From the IMG/VR virus record IMGVR_UViG_3300050132_000504, positions 114,102 through 178,101 of that record: a stretch of DNA of 64,000 bases; one strand, 5' to 3'. Below the pieces are notes generated by a model. It did not search any database. It saw nothing but the letters and a program-made list of their open reading frames with translations, and was not told the origin of the DNA. Positions 48,256-56,862 of this stretch are shown one piece after another (positions within the stretch are counted from its first letter, which is position 1; every line of letters starts with the position of its first letter). The DNA is from a virus. Position numbers and translations under genes: made by a program.

Positions 48256-50212
48256 AAGCCCTCGGGTAGTGCAACGCGGCGTGCCTGACTTTGTCAGGCT
48301 CATCACGGATGACTACCAGGCGCAGATTTCCCACGTTTTCATCCTGCACGGCAACATCTACGACTTCGTAGATAATGCCGGCAATGACCTGCCGATCAGG
48401 AAGGTGTTGGCCTCCTGTTACGACGACAACATCCAGAAGAGTCTCAATCCGAATGCAGTCTCGGACAACAAGGAAGCCGGCATTCAGTCGGTCCGGCGTG
48501 TATCGCAGAAGACTCGCATTATGGCCTTCTACAACACGTCCACTGGCCTGGATTTTCCCGATCCGAAGAGCAAGACGATGTGGATCGAGACCTTCAAGCA
48601 GGTGCTTGGCGAAGACGTGATCGAAGACATGGGCAAGACCTACTTCGAGCCCAAAAGTCCGGAAGCGGCAATGAAGCTGCTCAATGACTGGTTCGCTATC
48701 TCGAAGAAGATCCTGACCGACAACAAGATCAAGCTCACACAGGACCAGGCTTTGCAGCGGGAGCTGTGTCTGACCCTGGTGTTCACTGATTCCGACAGCC
48801 TATTCCCGCGCGGCGACATCGCCAACCTGGGATGCGACCGTGGCGCCATTGTGAACATCCGGAACTGGGCCCAGGACAAAGCGATTGGAGACCGGAATCG
48901 GATCATCTTGATGACCCGGCACCTGTCCGATATTCATGAGTCGATCCGCGGCGAGCTGGCTGTCAGCCATATCGTCCGGAAGCCTAACCTGCAGGACCGG
49001 TTGGAATGGCTCAACAACTTCGAGACCAACATCAAGAACCGGGTTGTAAAGGACGGTGCGCTGACCATCGGCGAGAACACCAATGTAACCGGGATCGACC
49101 TGGCCTGTGATTTCAGCATTCAGGAGTTTGCTCTTCAGTCGGCGGGAATGAATCGGCGCCAGATCAAGGACGTCATCCTGAACTCCTGGCGCAACCAGGT
49201 GCCGGTGGACTTTCCATTGGTTCAGGAACGCAAGAAGCGCGCGCTTGAGGACGAGTACGGCGGCATGATCGACATCAAGGAGCCGTCTTTCGGCTTTGAG
49301 TTGATCGGAGGCCATGACCATTTCAAGGACTTTTGCCAGTGGAAGATCATCAAGCCGCTTCGGTCGGGGAACAAGAAGCTCTGCGCCCGCGGCGCCCTGA
49401 TGACTGGGCCGCCCGGGACCGGCAAGACGATGGCTGCCTGGGCTCTGGCCAAAGAGGCAGGCGTCAACTTCATCATTGTTGACTTCGGCAAGGTCTTCGG
49501 TGGTCTGGTTGGGGAGACGGAATCCAATACTCGCAAGCTGATCGAAGCGATCGAAGCTGCCGCCCCGTGCGTGGTCTTCGGCGACGAACTGGATTCGGTG
49601 TTCTCCAGCGGACGACAGTCGGCAGGCGACTCGGGCACCTCAGCTCGTGTCTTCAACTCATTGATGACCTGGCTGTCGGACCCCGGCCGCGTCGGCAAGG
49701 TCGTGTTCCTGGCGGCGACCAACCGCCCCGAACTGCTGGATGCTGCGTTGATCCGCGCAGGACGTATGGACGTCAAGATCCCGATGCTTCCGCCTGCCAA
49801 GGGGGATGCCAAGGGGCGCTGGGCCATCCTGAAGTCGCAGACCCACAAGCACAAGATTGTCCTGGCCGATGATCTGATTGCTTCCAAGAATAACCCGCAA
49901 GCTGGCCTTGGCCGGCTGCTCTATGACCCGAAGCGGATCTGGACGGGCGCCGAGATGGAGCAGCTCCTTCAGGCAGCCTTCGATGAAACGATCAGGGCCG
50001 AGCGCAAGGCAGACGAGAAGGATGATCTGCGGGTTTTTCTCGCGGACTGGGATGCAGCCTTCGACAACATCATCCCCAACACCGATGAGGTGGAGCGGAT
50101 GACGAATCTGGCGCTGCTCTACGTCGACAACCTTCGCTATGTGCCGGCTGAATGGCGCGAAGCCGCGAGGGACAAGAAGAACCTCAGGGAAGTCTGCGGG
50201 TTGGACAAGTAA
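48233..50212 (+). CDS. AAA+ ATPase, Ycf46-like
   Basis: ATG at 48233; 659 aa. The N-terminal 300 residues (VFILHGNIYDFVDNAGNDLP, LTLVFTDSDSLFPRGD) match the non-motor part of Ycf46-type ATPases. The AAA+ module has GPPGTGKTMAAWALA (Walker A, about 391), VVFGDELDSVFSSG (Walker B, about 445), LAATNRPELLDAALIRAGRMD (sensor 1 and Arg finger). In bacteria and plastids Ycf46 genes occur near DUF1257 and DUF2997 genes, both present upstream. Likely a remodelling ATPase; its target is unknown. Confidence 0.8.
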   Translation: MPPKATVKSPRVVQRGVPDFVRLITDDYQAQISHVFILHGNIYDFVDNAGNDLPIRKVLASCYDDNIQKSLNPNAVSDNKEAGIQSVRRVSQKTRIMAFYNTSTGLDFPDPKSKTMWIETFKQVLGEDVIEDMGKTYFEPKSPEAAMKLLNDWFAISKKILTDNKIKLTQDQALQRELCLTLVFTDSDSLFPRGDIANLGCDRGAIVNIRNWAQDKAIGDRNRIILMTRHLSDIHESIRGELAVSHIVRKPNLQDRLEWLNNFETNIKNRVVKDGALTIGENTNVTGIDLACDFSIQEFALQSAGMNRRQIKDVILNSWRNQVPVDFPLVQERKKRALEDEYGGMIDIKEPSFGFELIGGHDHFKDFCQWKIIKPLRSGNKKLCARGALMTGPPGTGKTMAAWALAKEAGVNFIIVDFGKVFGGLVGETESNTRKLIEAIEAAAPCVVFGDELDSVFSSGRQSAGDSGTSARVFNSLMTWLSDPGRVGKVVFLAATNRPELLDAALIRAGRMDVKIPMLPPAKGDAKGRWAILKSQTHKHKIVLADDLIASKNNPQAGLGRLLYDPKRIWTGAEMEQLLQAAFDETIRAERKADEKDDLRVFLADWDAAFDNIIPNTDEVERMTNLALLYVDNLRYVPAEWREAARDKKNLREVCGLDK

Positions 50213-50251
50213 CCGGACGGGTGCCAGGGCATTGCTTTGGTACCTAACCGA

Positions 50252-50264
50252 ACTAACAGTAAGG
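50252..50264 (+). promoter_or_regulatory. ACTAAC near-palindrome, site 4 (before RecB/Cas4-like gene)
   Basis: ACTAACAGTAAGG ends 7 bases before the ATG and merges into the AAGGTGG ribosome binding site, the same layout as site 3 at 17428. Confidence 0.5.
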
Positions 50265-50271
50265 TGGCAAC

Positions 50272-51549
50272 ATGGGAACGTTCAATGTGTTTTCGTATCT
50301 TGACCCTGCATTGGTCAAGGAAGAGATGGGAGATCCCTATGCTTCCAAGACGCCGGCTGTGTGGCCGTCGGAGGCTTCGGCCGATCGTGTGGACAAGACT
50401 CTCTTCAATATCGTCGGGAAGTGCCACCGTGCATCCTTCATGCGAATGATGGGCTTCTCAGTCACCAACCCTGCCGATGCCACCGGCGCCTGGAAGTGGC
50501 TCATGGGCCGCGCAATTGAGTCGGGCCTGACCGACCAGGCCAAGCTGGCGGGAATCTATGCGGCCAACGGTGTGAAGCACTTCATCCGGGACATTACCTT
50601 GTCTCTGGAGTTCGATGTGATCGCCGTCGATCCGGTAGACAAGCGTGGTTGGATTCTGGAGTGCAAGTCGTACTCCGGCTACTACGCGAAGAAGGAGATC
50701 GAGACGATGAACAAGCCCAAGCTTGAGAATCTGATCCAAATCTGCCTTTATATCCTCGAAGCCCGCACCGGAAAACGCCTGAAAGCCATGATCCAGAAGT
50801 CGCTCGACGAGCGCAAGGTCCTGGACAAGAAGGTCCGTGACTTCAAGAAGAACGGCGAAGTGTTCGAGCATCGCAACCGCTCCGAGGTCGACAAGAAGAT
50901 GGTCAAGAGCATGAGCGATGGTCCGATCGGCGGGAAGCTGCTGTACGTGGACCGCGACTCGGCAAGCCGCAAGGAATTCACCATCGAGATTTACCAGGAC
51001 TTCGACGGCTTCCACTATCCGCAGGTGGATGGTGTGCCGTTCAAGATCTTCACGATGGAATCGGTCTACTCCCGGTACAAGACCCAGCAGGGCTACTGGT
51101 TCCGCGCGCGGGCTCAAGGCGCTCAGAACCTGGCACAGAAGGGTATCCTTCCGCCGCCGTCTCTGAAGCTGGTTTTGTGTGCTCAGGATGTGGTTGACGG
51201 TAACGGCTTCGTTCAGAAGACGCGGGAAGACCTGATCGCTGAAAGCAACTACCTGACGCTGCTGGAAGATGAAGTCCGTCTTTTGCCTTCCTCGTTCTGG
51301 CCGCCGGCCGAATACGAATGGTCCTATTCGCCGGTTCGTGTCGAGCTGCTGTTCGAGCATGGCGCCATCGGCAAGACCAAGTACAACGATTACAAGAAGG
51401 ACAAGATCAAGCGCCTCGGTGACTGGCAATGCAGCTACTGTTCGGTTGCTGGTCATTGCCTTAAAGAAGCGCGCCCAGAGTTGCAGTATCTGATCACCGA
51501 TCTGCAGGGGCTTCTGTCGGACACCAGCGCGGAGGTGGAGATTGGCTAA
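50272..51549 (+). CDS. PD-(D/E)XK nuclease, RecB/Cas4-like with Fe-S cysteines
   Basis: ATG at 50272 with AAGGTGG upstream; 425 aa. LSLEFDVIAVDPVDKRGWIL followed by ECKSYSGYYAKK gives the D...ExK active site, and KPKLENLIQICLYILEA is the QxxxY-type helix. One Cys near residue 50 (VGKCHRASFM) and CSYCSVAGHC near residue 395 form the four-Cys iron-sulfur staple of AddB/Cas4-type nucleases. Probably a 5' or 3' single-strand exonuclease in recombination. It heads an operon with the RecA-like and primase-helicase genes. Confidence 0.85.
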   Translation: MGTFNVFSYLDPALVKEEMGDPYASKTPAVWPSEASADRVDKTLFNIVGKCHRASFMRMMGFSVTNPADATGAWKWLMGRAIESGLTDQAKLAGIYAANGVKHFIRDITLSLEFDVIAVDPVDKRGWILECKSYSGYYAKKEIETMNKPKLENLIQICLYILEARTGKRLKAMIQKSLDERKVLDKKVRDFKKNGEVFEHRNRSEVDKKMVKSMSDGPIGGKLLYVDRDSASRKEFTIEIYQDFDGFHYPQVDGVPFKIFTMESVYSRYKTQQGYWFRARAQGAQNLAQKGILPPPSLKLVLCAQDVVDGNGFVQKTREDLIAESNYLTLLEDEVRLLPSSFWPPAEYEWSYSPVRVELLFEHGAIGKTKYNDYKKDKIKRLGDWQCSYCSVAGHCLKEARPELQYLITDLQGLLSDTSAEVEIG

Positions 51550-52003
51550 CGCCGAGTTTCCCAAACCAACCGTCATGCCTGTCAGTCGGGTCCAGCAGAT
51601 TCTGGCTCTCACCAAAGAGTCCGAACTGATGGCGGAGATGGCCAAGTTTGAGGATGCGATCTATGAGGCAGGAGACCCGCTGTTGCGGCTTCTGCGTCTG
51701 GATGTCCGGTCCAATGATGTGGCCAACCTGCTGGACCACATGACTTCGGTGGAACGCTGGAGGGAACGGACCACACGCTGGTTTGGCTTGGCCACCTGCT
51801 TCGTCTCGCACTGCAAGAGCGATCACTTCATTGTCAAGCGCGAGAAGGGCATCTCTGACTTCGACCGCGAGGCCTATCAGAAGCGTCTCCTGGCTGGTTT
51901 CCTCGGCCTGGAGACATGGCTCGAAGGCCTGGTCAAGTCTGTGGACAGCCGGGTCAACCTCTGCAAGAAACTCCTCGGGATCGAGGAAGGAACCAACAAC
52001 TAG
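51542..52003 (+). CDS. hypothetical protein, 153 aa
   Basis: TTG at 51542 overlaps the nuclease end; GGAGGTGGAGA precedes it. Helical protein (MPVSRVQQILALTKESELMA) lying between a nuclease and the RecA-like gene, where recombination mediators are found in some phages; no sequence signature supports that. Unknown. Confidence 0.6.
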   Translation: MANAEFPKPTVMPVSRVQQILALTKESELMAEMAKFEDAIYEAGDPLLRLLRLDVRSNDVANLLDHMTSVERWRERTTRWFGLATCFVSHCKSDHFIVKREKGISDFDREAYQKRLLAGFLGLETWLEGLVKSVDSRVNLCKKLLGIEEGTNN

Positions 52004-52010
52004 GAGCACT

Positions 52011-53198
52011 ATGCCACCGCGGAAGAAGAAGGAAGAGAAGGAGCCCGTCGGCATCAATGATGCGTTCGAGGCCCAGCTTGCTACGCTGGGTCTTGGCGAC
52101 GCCTTGAAGCTGGCGGACGAATACGACAACGACGTCGTGTGCGTCACGACCGGATTTCCCGGCCTGGATCATGCGATCGACGATCGTGGCATCAACTGTG
52201 GGCTTCCCAAATGCCGCCATTCGGAGATCTATTCGAAGAAGGAGCATGCCGGCAAGACCAGTCTCGCTCTGGCCATCGGTGTGACCTGGCAGTTGCTGGG
52301 TCTTCGCGTGGGAATCCTCGACATCGAAGGCAGCATGACCGCTGCGTATCTGAAGCAGCTGGGATTCATCACCGACAAGGCCGAAGCCGAAGCCAAGGAC
52401 CTTTATGCTGTTCGTCTGGTGCAGGTGAAAGTCAAGGCGGAAGACTGCGAGACCGAGATGGTCTATGTGGAAGCTGTGCTTGACCTCATTGCCAAGGCAG
52501 CCAACGTGTTCGATCTCTTGATTGTCGATTCGGTGGATGCATTGGTCTCTGAAGCCGACGCAGCCAAGACCACGAGCGATAACGATCTGGTCGGCGGCAT
52601 CTCGAAGAAGATGAGGGGCTTTTTCCGCAAGAACACCACCCGCCGTTCACATGTTTGCTGGCTGAATCATGCAAACAAATCCATCGGCGGAACGATGGTG
52701 AGCTACTCGACATCTGGCGGTAAGTCAGTGCCTCGATACAGCTCATTGCGCTTCGAATTGGAAGTGATCGGCAAGCTGGCGGAGGGCGACAAAGATCCAT
52801 ACGGGTTCATCACTCGTGTGAAGTTGGTCAAGGACCGGCTCGGCGCCAACTGGCGCTACACCGATCTCTATTACATCTTCGGTGAAGGGTTCTCCAAGGA
52901 GTACGACTATTTCAAGCAGGCGCTTCGTGTCGGCATCATCACCAAGTTCGGCGGATGGTTCTACATCCTCGGCGAGGGCAAGAATGTCGATGAGCGGAAG
53001 AAGAGCGCCCCTTGGAAGTGTCAGGGCGAACTGGGTTCCTATCGTGATTTGATTGGTGAGCACCGTTCCATCTTCGACGGAATCAAGCAACTGATCGATG
53101 GCGAGGATGTAATACCTGAAGTAGGTGTCGAGCATGGAGACGAGGCGGCGGCGGCAGTAGCTGAGGCTGAGGAGTTCCAAGAAGCTGAGGCGGCCTAG
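52011..53198 (+). CDS. RecA/UvsX-like recombinase
   Basis: ATG at 52011 after TAGGAGC; 395 aa. TTGFPGLDHAIDDRGINCGL precedes a Walker A written EIYSKKEHAGKTSLA, in which GPESSGKT of RecA is altered but HAGKTS keeps the Lys-Thr/Ser. VGILDIEGSMTAAYLKQLG (catalytic Glu region), FDLLIVDSVDALVSEAD (Walker B) and NHANKSIG...STSGGKSVPRYSSLR (L2 and KxxR region) follow. The tail is acidic. Strand-exchange protein for recombination-dependent replication. Confidence 0.88.
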   Translation: MPPRKKKEEKEPVGINDAFEAQLATLGLGDALKLADEYDNDVVCVTTGFPGLDHAIDDRGINCGLPKCRHSEIYSKKEHAGKTSLALAIGVTWQLLGLRVGILDIEGSMTAAYLKQLGFITDKAEAEAKDLYAVRLVQVKVKAEDCETEMVYVEAVLDLIAKAANVFDLLIVDSVDALVSEADAAKTTSDNDLVGGISKKMRGFFRKNTTRRSHVCWLNHANKSIGGTMVSYSTSGGKSVPRYSSLRFELEVIGKLAEGDKDPYGFITRVKLVKDRLGANWRYTDLYYIFGEGFSKEYDYFKQALRVGIITKFGGWFYILGEGKNVDERKKSAPWKCQGELGSYRDLIGEHRSIFDGIKQLIDGEDVIPEVGVEHGDEAAAAVAEAEEFQEAEAA

Positions 53199-53201
53199 TC
53201 A

Positions 53202-53789
53202 ATGCCCGTTGCTGAGTCGTGTGAGTTTGGCGCCAACCGGTGCAAGAACTCGGACACCCTTGTTGGGCCGGTACGAGGCAAATGCTGCCTCTGCCGGCTC
53301 GCTCCGGGTAATGAGGACTCGGGATTGGAACGCTGCTACTGGATTGCCCTTACCGGCAGCAAGCAGCGCACCCATCCTGTGCTGGAACACGAGAAGGCGC
53401 TCGCCCGAATGCAGAAGTCTCGGGACGCACAGCAGACCCGGCTAAAGAAGGACCGCGGCAAGAAGAAGGTTCTGCAACGAGCTGAGGCTGCTGAGCAAGC
53501 AACCGGGAAGCATCTCAACATTACCGCCACCAAGAACTCTGGCCGCTCGAATAAGGACGGCGATCATGTCGCGGCCGGCTTCATCACCCTCGATACAAAG
53601 TTCCAGTCCCTAAGAGAAAACCCGGTAGTGCTGCTGTCTGAACTGACGAAGGTCAGGCAGGATGCGACTCGGGCCAAGATGTCCATTGGCGGATTGGTGC
53701 TGAGAAATCAGCATGGCGTCGGGGTAGTGGTTTTCGATGAGACGGATTTCGCTCGCGTACTCGGCTATCTCACGGAGAAAGACTCATGA
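53202..53789 (+). CDS. hypothetical protein with N-terminal cysteines, 195 aa
   Basis: ATG at 53202. SCEFGANRCKN...GKCCLCRLAPG suggests a zinc or iron-sulfur site in the first 35 residues, followed by a Lys-rich helical middle and a beta-rich end (GGLVLRNQHGVGVVVF). Its stop overlaps the primase-helicase ATG (ATGA), so it may be a replication accessory. No family recognised. Confidence 0.6.
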   Translation: MPVAESCEFGANRCKNSDTLVGPVRGKCCLCRLAPGNEDSGLERCYWIALTGSKQRTHPVLEHEKALARMQKSRDAQQTRLKKDRGKKKVLQRAEAAEQATGKHLNITATKNSGRSNKDGDHVAAGFITLDTKFQSLRENPVVLLSELTKVRQDATRAKMSIGGLVLRNQHGVGVVVFDETDFARVLGYLTEKDS

Positions 53790-56395
53790 CCAGTAGTAGA
53801 CAGGCCCTCGATCAGGTAATCGCGCAGATCAAAGAGCCGATGTACATTACGGAATACCTGACTGCTTGCGGTTACGACACCGGCAAGAGGTTCTCTTGCC
53901 CCAACCCGGACCATCCGGATAAGCACCCTTCAGCAGGTCTCATCCGGTCCAGCAACCGGGGCTACTGCTTCTCGTGTCAGACTTCCTTCGACATCTTCGA
54001 TCTCTGTGTCTGGTTGGAGGGTCGTCCTTCGTCCGGCCCGGGCTGGGTGACCGAGACGGTCAAGTACCTGGCCGATCGATTCAACATTCCGTTTGAAGCG
54101 CCCGATCTGACGACGGAAGAGCTGCGGGAGATGGAAGTCATCACCGCCTACTCGCACGCCTACCAAATCGTTCGGCATGTCAAGGACAATGAGCTTCCTC
54201 CCATCGTCCTGAACAAAGTCCACGAGTTGCGTTGGGATCAAAGCCTTCGCTACAAGATGGGCATTGGCACCGTGAAGTCCTACGATGACTATCTGCACCG
54301 GATGACGGTGCAGTACAAGCACTCGCTGGATCTGCTGCAAAGTTGCGACCTTGCAGACAGCCGGGAGCACCACAACGCCAGCCGAATCTTCAGCCCGGAA
54401 TCCCTGATCTACACCATCCGGGATGTCAATGGCTCGCCCATTGGTTTCTCGGCGCGCGACCTGCTGTTCATTGAGCACCAGGCCGACTTCGATGCCGGCA
54501 AGACCAAACGGGAGGCCAAGAAGTACGTCCACACCCGTGAGGAAGGCACGCTGTTCAATAAGCGGAATCTGCTCTACAACCTGGATCTGGCCAAGAAGTT
54601 CGATGGCCCAATCACGGTGGTAGAGGGAAACCCTGATTGTGTGACCCTGTATGCCGGTGGTGAACTGGGGACAGTCGCCACCTGCGGCACGGCCTTCACC
54701 CGCGAGCACCTGGAGCTTCTGCTGTCGCTTGGCAAGCGGCACATCATTGTCGGGATGGACAACGACAAGGCCGGCAAGAAGGGTGTGGAGCGGGTCGTCA
54801 AGCTGGTCGAAGAGGTCAGTGGCAGTGTGGGCACCCGGTTGGAGGTCATCACCACTCCCGATGGCGTCAAAGATCCGGATGAGTACATTCGCCGGTTCGA
54901 AACCCTGGAGAAAGGAACTGACGCCTGGCGCAAACTGGAACGTCTGGACATGTTTACCTGGAGCCTGAAGTGCAGACGGGAAGCCGGAGAAGATCCGTTT
55001 ACCATCTGCGAGTCGACGATCCCGCTGATTATCAATGAGCCGTCGAACATTCTGAGGATGCGTCAGGCCCGGCAATTGGCCCACTGGACCAACACCAACG
55101 AAGACTTCGTGATGAAGGAAGTCCTCCGTCTGATGGACAAGGAGGATGCCAGGCTGGACGAGGAACGGTCGCTGATCGGCGATACCGTTGCCAAGAAGCT
55201 CCGCCAGGACCCGGCTCACATTGAGGCCCACCTCGCAGCCGCCACGGCGCAGCTTGAGACCCTCAGCAAGAAGAAGATCGGCTACAACCCGGAATCGGTG
55301 CTGAAAACCATCGACGTTCTCTTCGATCAGAAGGAGCGAAATATCACTGAGTACGAGTTGCGGACGGGATACCCGATCTTCGACAAGATGTTCGGTGGCA
55401 TCCCGCGGTATGGCTCCATGCTTTGCTATCCGGGCAAGCCTCACCATGGCAAGTCGATTGTCCTCGACAACCAGATCATCGGGCTGCTTGAGAACAATGA
55501 AGACCTGATCATGCTTCTGCACACGGTCGACGATTCGATGAATGATCGCATCAACCGCCTGCTGGGTGCCTATACAGGGATGCCAAGCGACTGTTTCCGC
55601 CGGCCGGGTTACTACATGAACCACCCGGAGGGCCAGGAGCTTGCACCTGAGGACTTCCACGAACGCTATCACGCCGCCAAGGCCTGGTATCGCAAGATGC
55701 ATGAGGATGAGCGCCTGATCGTTGTCGATCCCTCGATCTTGCCTTCTGATCTGGGCTGTCTGAAGTCGTGGGTTCAGGATCTGCGGAAGAAGTTTCCCGA
55801 TCACGCACTGTTGGTGGTCGGAGACAACTTCCACCTGTACAGCCTGGTCACCAATGAGACAGGCGAGGGTTATATCCGTGCCATGTCTCGCTTCATCAAC
55901 GAGGAGATCGTTGCAGCCAATCGCACGACTGCCTTGTTCACGATGGAGATTCCGAAGGAGCAGTTGCGCCCGGGTTCTCGCCCGACGTATCTGAACCTGA
56001 AGGGATCGGCTGGCCTCTCTTTCGATGCCAAGGCCAACTGCGGAGTCTACAACCAGCTTCAGGACTGGTGTGACGTTCCCAGCAACGTTGACGTCTGGTG
56101 GGAGTCTTCCGAATGGATGGAAACGGTCACGAACCCTGATGGGGTTCAAGCTCGGGTTGCCATCAGGAAGCCGATCATCGAAGTCATCATCGACAAGAAC
56201 AAGATCACCGGCACGAAGGGAACGATCTTCTACCGGCTGGAGGACAAGTCTGGCCAGATGATCGAATGTTCCGACCGGGAACAGCAGCAATACCGTACCA
56301 GGCTGGTCGAAGCAGCGGCTACCAGGGACAAGGCTGACAAGTCGGCACGAGGCACTCTGGCAGGCTCCAGGGCTGCGTACAGGTCCAAGCTGTGA
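53786..56395 (+). CDS. fused DnaG-type primase / DnaB-type helicase
   Basis: 869 aa. Residues 35-70 are a CHC2-type zinc finger (CPNPDHPDKHPSAGL...CFSC). A TOPRIM domain carries VVEGNPDCVTLY (about 277, catalytic Glu) and VGMDNDKAGKKG (about 330, DxD). From about residue 520 a RecA-like helicase follows with YPGKPHHGKSIVLDN (Walker A, about 548-556) and LLVVGDNFHLYSLV (Walker B). The architecture is that of T7 gp4: one polypeptide unwinds DNA and lays primers. Co-transcribed with the nuclease and RecA-like genes. Confidence 0.9.
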   Translation: MTSSRQALDQVIAQIKEPMYITEYLTACGYDTGKRFSCPNPDHPDKHPSAGLIRSSNRGYCFSCQTSFDIFDLCVWLEGRPSSGPGWVTETVKYLADRFNIPFEAPDLTTEELREMEVITAYSHAYQIVRHVKDNELPPIVLNKVHELRWDQSLRYKMGIGTVKSYDDYLHRMTVQYKHSLDLLQSCDLADSREHHNASRIFSPESLIYTIRDVNGSPIGFSARDLLFIEHQADFDAGKTKREAKKYVHTREEGTLFNKRNLLYNLDLAKKFDGPITVVEGNPDCVTLYAGGELGTVATCGTAFTREHLELLLSLGKRHIIVGMDNDKAGKKGVERVVKLVEEVSGSVGTRLEVITTPDGVKDPDEYIRRFETLEKGTDAWRKLERLDMFTWSLKCRREAGEDPFTICESTIPLIINEPSNILRMRQARQLAHWTNTNEDFVMKEVLRLMDKEDARLDEERSLIGDTVAKKLRQDPAHIEAHLAAATAQLETLSKKKIGYNPESVLKTIDVLFDQKERNITEYELRTGYPIFDKMFGGIPRYGSMLCYPGKPHHGKSIVLDNQIIGLLENNEDLIMLLHTVDDSMNDRINRLLGAYTGMPSDCFRRPGYYMNHPEGQELAPEDFHERYHAAKAWYRKMHEDERLIVVDPSILPSDLGCLKSWVQDLRKKFPDHALLVVGDNFHLYSLVTNETGEGYIRAMSRFINEEIVAANRTTALFTMEIPKEQLRPGSRPTYLNLKGSAGLSFDAKANCGVYNQLQDWCDVPSNVDVWWESSEWMETVTNPDGVQARVAIRKPIIEVIIDKNKITGTKGTIFYRLEDKSGQMIECSDREQQQYRTRLVEAAATRDKADKSARGTLAGSRAAYRSKL

Positions 56396-56399
56396 GTCT

Positions 56400-56412
56400 A
56401 CTAACCGTTAGG
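56400..56412 (+). promoter_or_regulatory. ACTAAC near-palindrome, site 5
   Basis: ACTAACCGTTAGG, with a CTAACNGTTAG palindrome, directly after the primase-helicase stop and 49 bases before the next gene. It abuts a terminator hairpin. Confidence 0.45.
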
Positions 56413-56432
56413 CAGGTCCGGCCTGACCTGCC
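56411..56432 (+). terminator. hairpin terminator after primase-helicase
   Basis: GGCAGGTC-CGGCCT-GACCTGCC, perfect 8-bp stem. No T-run follows. It separates the replication operon from the next gene set. Confidence 0.55.
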
Positions 56433-56460
56433 TGGCACAACGAAGTGAAGAGGAGCATCA

Positions 56461-56862
56461 ATGAGCACACGGAACTACAAGGTTGAGTTCGATCCCACCT
56501 TCTTCGGTGGGACCTATACGGGACACGGTAACCATGCCCTTATTCCCGAACAGTTGGTCGAGGAAGTCGGCATGTCCGCGGCGTTCCTAAAGACCACCGG
56601 GCACAACCCGGCCAATATCGTTCACTTTGCTGAAGACCTTCGGTTCGATTCCAAGGGCTTGCTTTGCAATGATGAACCCGCCATCGACACCTCAACGGAT
56701 TCGACAGTTGAGCTGGCGGCCGAGGGAACTGTTCAGATCCCGGCGGATGAATCGATCCAATTCCCGGAGCCAACCGTGATCGAGATTGGTGAACAGCCGG
56801 TTCAGATCGAGACCGAGAGTCAGGACGTGCCAAGGCTGTCCAAGCGCAAGTACGCGGCATGA
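56461..56862 (+). CDS. hypothetical protein, 133 aa
   Basis: ATG at 56461 after GAAGAGGAGCATCA. N-terminal 70 residues look globular (MSTRNYKVEFDPTFFGGTYT), then an acidic Pro/Glu-rich tail ending LSKRKYAA. No family recognised. Overlaps the next gene (ATGA). Confidence 0.6.
   Translation: MSTRNYKVEFDPTFFGGTYTGHGNHALIPEQLVEEVGMSAAFLKTTGHNPANIVHFAEDLRFDSKGLLCNDEPAIDTSTDSTVELAAEGTVQIPADESIQFPEPTVIEIGEQPVQIETESQDVPRLSKRKYAA

Noticed and set aside
53930-56290. 786-codon open frame on the minus strand
   Set aside because: It is the mirror of the primase-helicase gene; no motifs, no ribosome binding site, and the + strand frame has full domain support.
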